Part shown: one piece after another, positions 62,790-64,000 of the stretch
How positions within the stretch are numbered: the stretch's first letter is position 1
Layout of the letters: each line of letters begins with the position of its first letter
Assembly: GCA_022606425.2 (NCBI GenBank)
Contig: JAHDVF020000738.1
Coordinates: 61,717-125,716, forward strand
Direction of reading: 5' to 3'
Source of the DNA: Lepidostoma basale
Taxonomy: Eukaryota > Arthropoda > Insecta > Trichoptera > Lepidostomatidae
Length of the DNA: 64,000 nucleotides
Program-made: the position numbers and the translations under genes
The notes under the pieces: model-generated
What the model was told of the DNA's origin: nothing
The model's database searches: none
What the model saw: the letters and a program-made list of their open reading frames with translations, nothing else

Positions 62790-63282
62790 GTTCGTAGTAA
62801 CTTGAAGTACTGCTCTATCATTTGGGACCTCAGAGAAAGAACAGTCATCTTGGAACTAGAAAGGATCCAGAAACGATTTTTGAGATATTTATACCTCAGG
62901 GAGTATAACTATTATACTTTTTTGTACCCCTCACTATTTCCCACAGGAATGTTGGATTTGAACACTCCCTTACTTTCCCCATAGTTATAGCAGCTCAAGG
63001 GGGCAAAAATTATTTTATGCCCTAAATTGCCGCACAGAGGCCCTTCGAAGTTCTCCTGTATAGAAAGCGATTCGTCTTTTAAATGACATCTTTGGATGCA
63101 ATTATGGCAAATTCGTGAAAACCCTTACGATAAGGGCAGCAAGGAAATAACTGCCATATTCCTATTCATAAGGTTTTATGTATATTTCCTTTGATATTCA
63201 TTTCTTTCAACTTTTACATCGATTTGGCTCGCGCTATAATGATACAAGGAGTTTTTTCAACAAAATAATAATAACAAAAGCG
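62790..63282 (+). mobile_element. LINE C 3' end
   Basis: LKYCSIIWDLRERTVILELE, RIQKRFLRYLYLREYNYYTF, LYPSLFPTGMLDLNT, then a deletion and frameshift, APNCRTEALRSSPV-like and NYGKFV. The 3' end ATCGATTTGGCTCGCGCTAT ... TTCAACAAAATAATAATAAC matches the SINE tail. Confidence 0.82.
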
Positions 63283-63605
63283 CCATCTGTTAAACTTAAA
63301 TGTAACAGCAACATAATCAACGGTCGTTCATTCATTATTAATGTTTACATTTGCATTGTGGTTTCATACATTTAAAATGTTTTCATTGCTTCAGTTCGAT
63401 TATAATTCGTTTAACGTTGTGTTCTGATTAATCGGTTTCGATTTATTTTAATTTTGATTTAATTATTTCGTGAAACATTGCGTTTGAATTGAGCTGTCTG
63501 TGTCCTTGACCATTGCGGTTATTTCGTGAGTATAGTAAATTTTTTCATGAATAGAGCGTATGGCCTATTTTCATTACAATTCAATTATTTCGTTAGTGTT
63601 TTTGT
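63283..63605. other. No gene seen
   Basis: AT-rich, no recognised content. Confidence 0.4.
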
Positions 63606-63606
63606 A

Positions 63607-64000
63607 TATATAGAGATAAAATGCAGAATTGAGGCAGCTAGAGCTACGTTTAATAAAATGAAATCACTCTTCTGCAATGATAACGTAAACATGAAACTCC
63701 GCCAGAAAATGATCAAATGCTTTGTGTATTCTGTTTTATTGTACGGGTGTGAAACTTGGACCTTGAAAGTTAACTCAATGAACAGACTGGAAGCATTTGA
63801 AATGTGGCTCCATCGCCGAATGCTCAGAGTTCCCTGGACAGACATGGTTACCAATACCGAAGTCCTGAGGCGAGCTAGAGTTGACAGGGAACTGTTATCA
63901 ACTATCAAGGTTCGAAAGATCTCACATTTAGGTCATATACTGCGTGGGGGAAAGTACCACCTTCTCCAACTGATATTGGAGGGGACAATTGAGGGACGCC
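63607..64000 (+). mobile_element. LINE R, RT C-terminal region, runs off the window
   Basis: Open frame without an ATG at its left edge: YIEIKCRIEAARATFNKMKS, LFCNDNVNMKLRQKMIKCFV, YSVLLYGCETWTLKVNSMNR, LEAFEMWLHRRMLRVPWTDM, VTNTEVLRRARVDRELLSTI, KVRKISHLGHILRGGKYHLL, QLILEGTIEGR. This is the region just after the reverse transcriptase of a non-LTR element (LYGCETWT, WLHRRMLRVPWTD, HLGHIxR motifs). No stop over about 130 codons, so it may be a young copy that continues beyond the window. Confidence 0.88.

Overview
This is an AT-rich eukaryotic window with almost no host coding sequence. It looks like insect DNA, most probably a moth or butterfly. The evidence is lepidopteran-style Helitron ends (opening with TC and TATATAAAA-like sequence, closing with GGGTCAGCTAGT), mariner, Tigger-like and piggyBac-like elements, and several non-LTR retrotransposon (LINE) C-termini of types common in moths and butterflies. 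No bacterial or viral gene organisation is visible. The species cannot be named from the sequence.

Most of the DNA is made of layered, dead transposable elements. The dominant one, called LINE A here, occurs about 45 times on both strands. Nearly all copies are 5'-truncated and hold only the C-terminal part of the reverse transcriptase polyprotein (GRPRKTWHDQI region to a terminal AYPFGETA). The stop codon lies almost at the RNA end and is followed by a (TTAG)n or (TTTG)n tail. Around it lie C-termini of at least ten other LINE families (B to R), a tRNA-headed SINE whose 3' end matches LINE C, a short non-autonomous element ending in the LINE A tail, two deletion-derived mariner/Tc elements, one nearly complete DD34D mariner inside a Helitron, two Tigger-like elements, a piggyBac-like element, a TTAA-flanked element and a long-TIR element. 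Several nestings are proven by target-site duplications: 34389-35005, 36420-37078, 32253-33086, 20535-21144, 55447-55897 and 28979-29184.

The most interesting signal is a set of unrelated inverted-repeat families (H1 to H5) that share one RNA plan. It reads C/U-UGANRA, one extra base, a GC stem-loop, GAAA, a tiny palindromic stem and then GUC. This is the hammerhead ribozyme core, arranged as in the terminal repeats of Penelope-like elements. The H2 copy at 60250-60292 has all three stems.

Layout: 0-8 kb, LINE and SINE fragments, the best LINE A copy and an H1 palindrome; 8-20 kb, sparse old repeats and a long LINE D fragment; 20-26 kb, LINE A pairs and a non-autonomous element; 26-31 kb, a 37-bp minisatellite, a palindrome and Tigger-like elements; 31-37.5 kb, nested LINE A/LINE B and a long-TIR element; 38-40.4 kb, a piggyBac-like element, a ~158-bp tandem array and a CpG-rich candidate host exon; 40.4-44.3 kb, H4 and LINE A mixture; 44.8-51.2 kb, mariner and Helitron; 51-59 kb, LINE copies and a TTAA element; 59.9-60.9 kb, an H2/H3 palindrome cluster; 61-64 kb, further LINE tails, the last running off the window.
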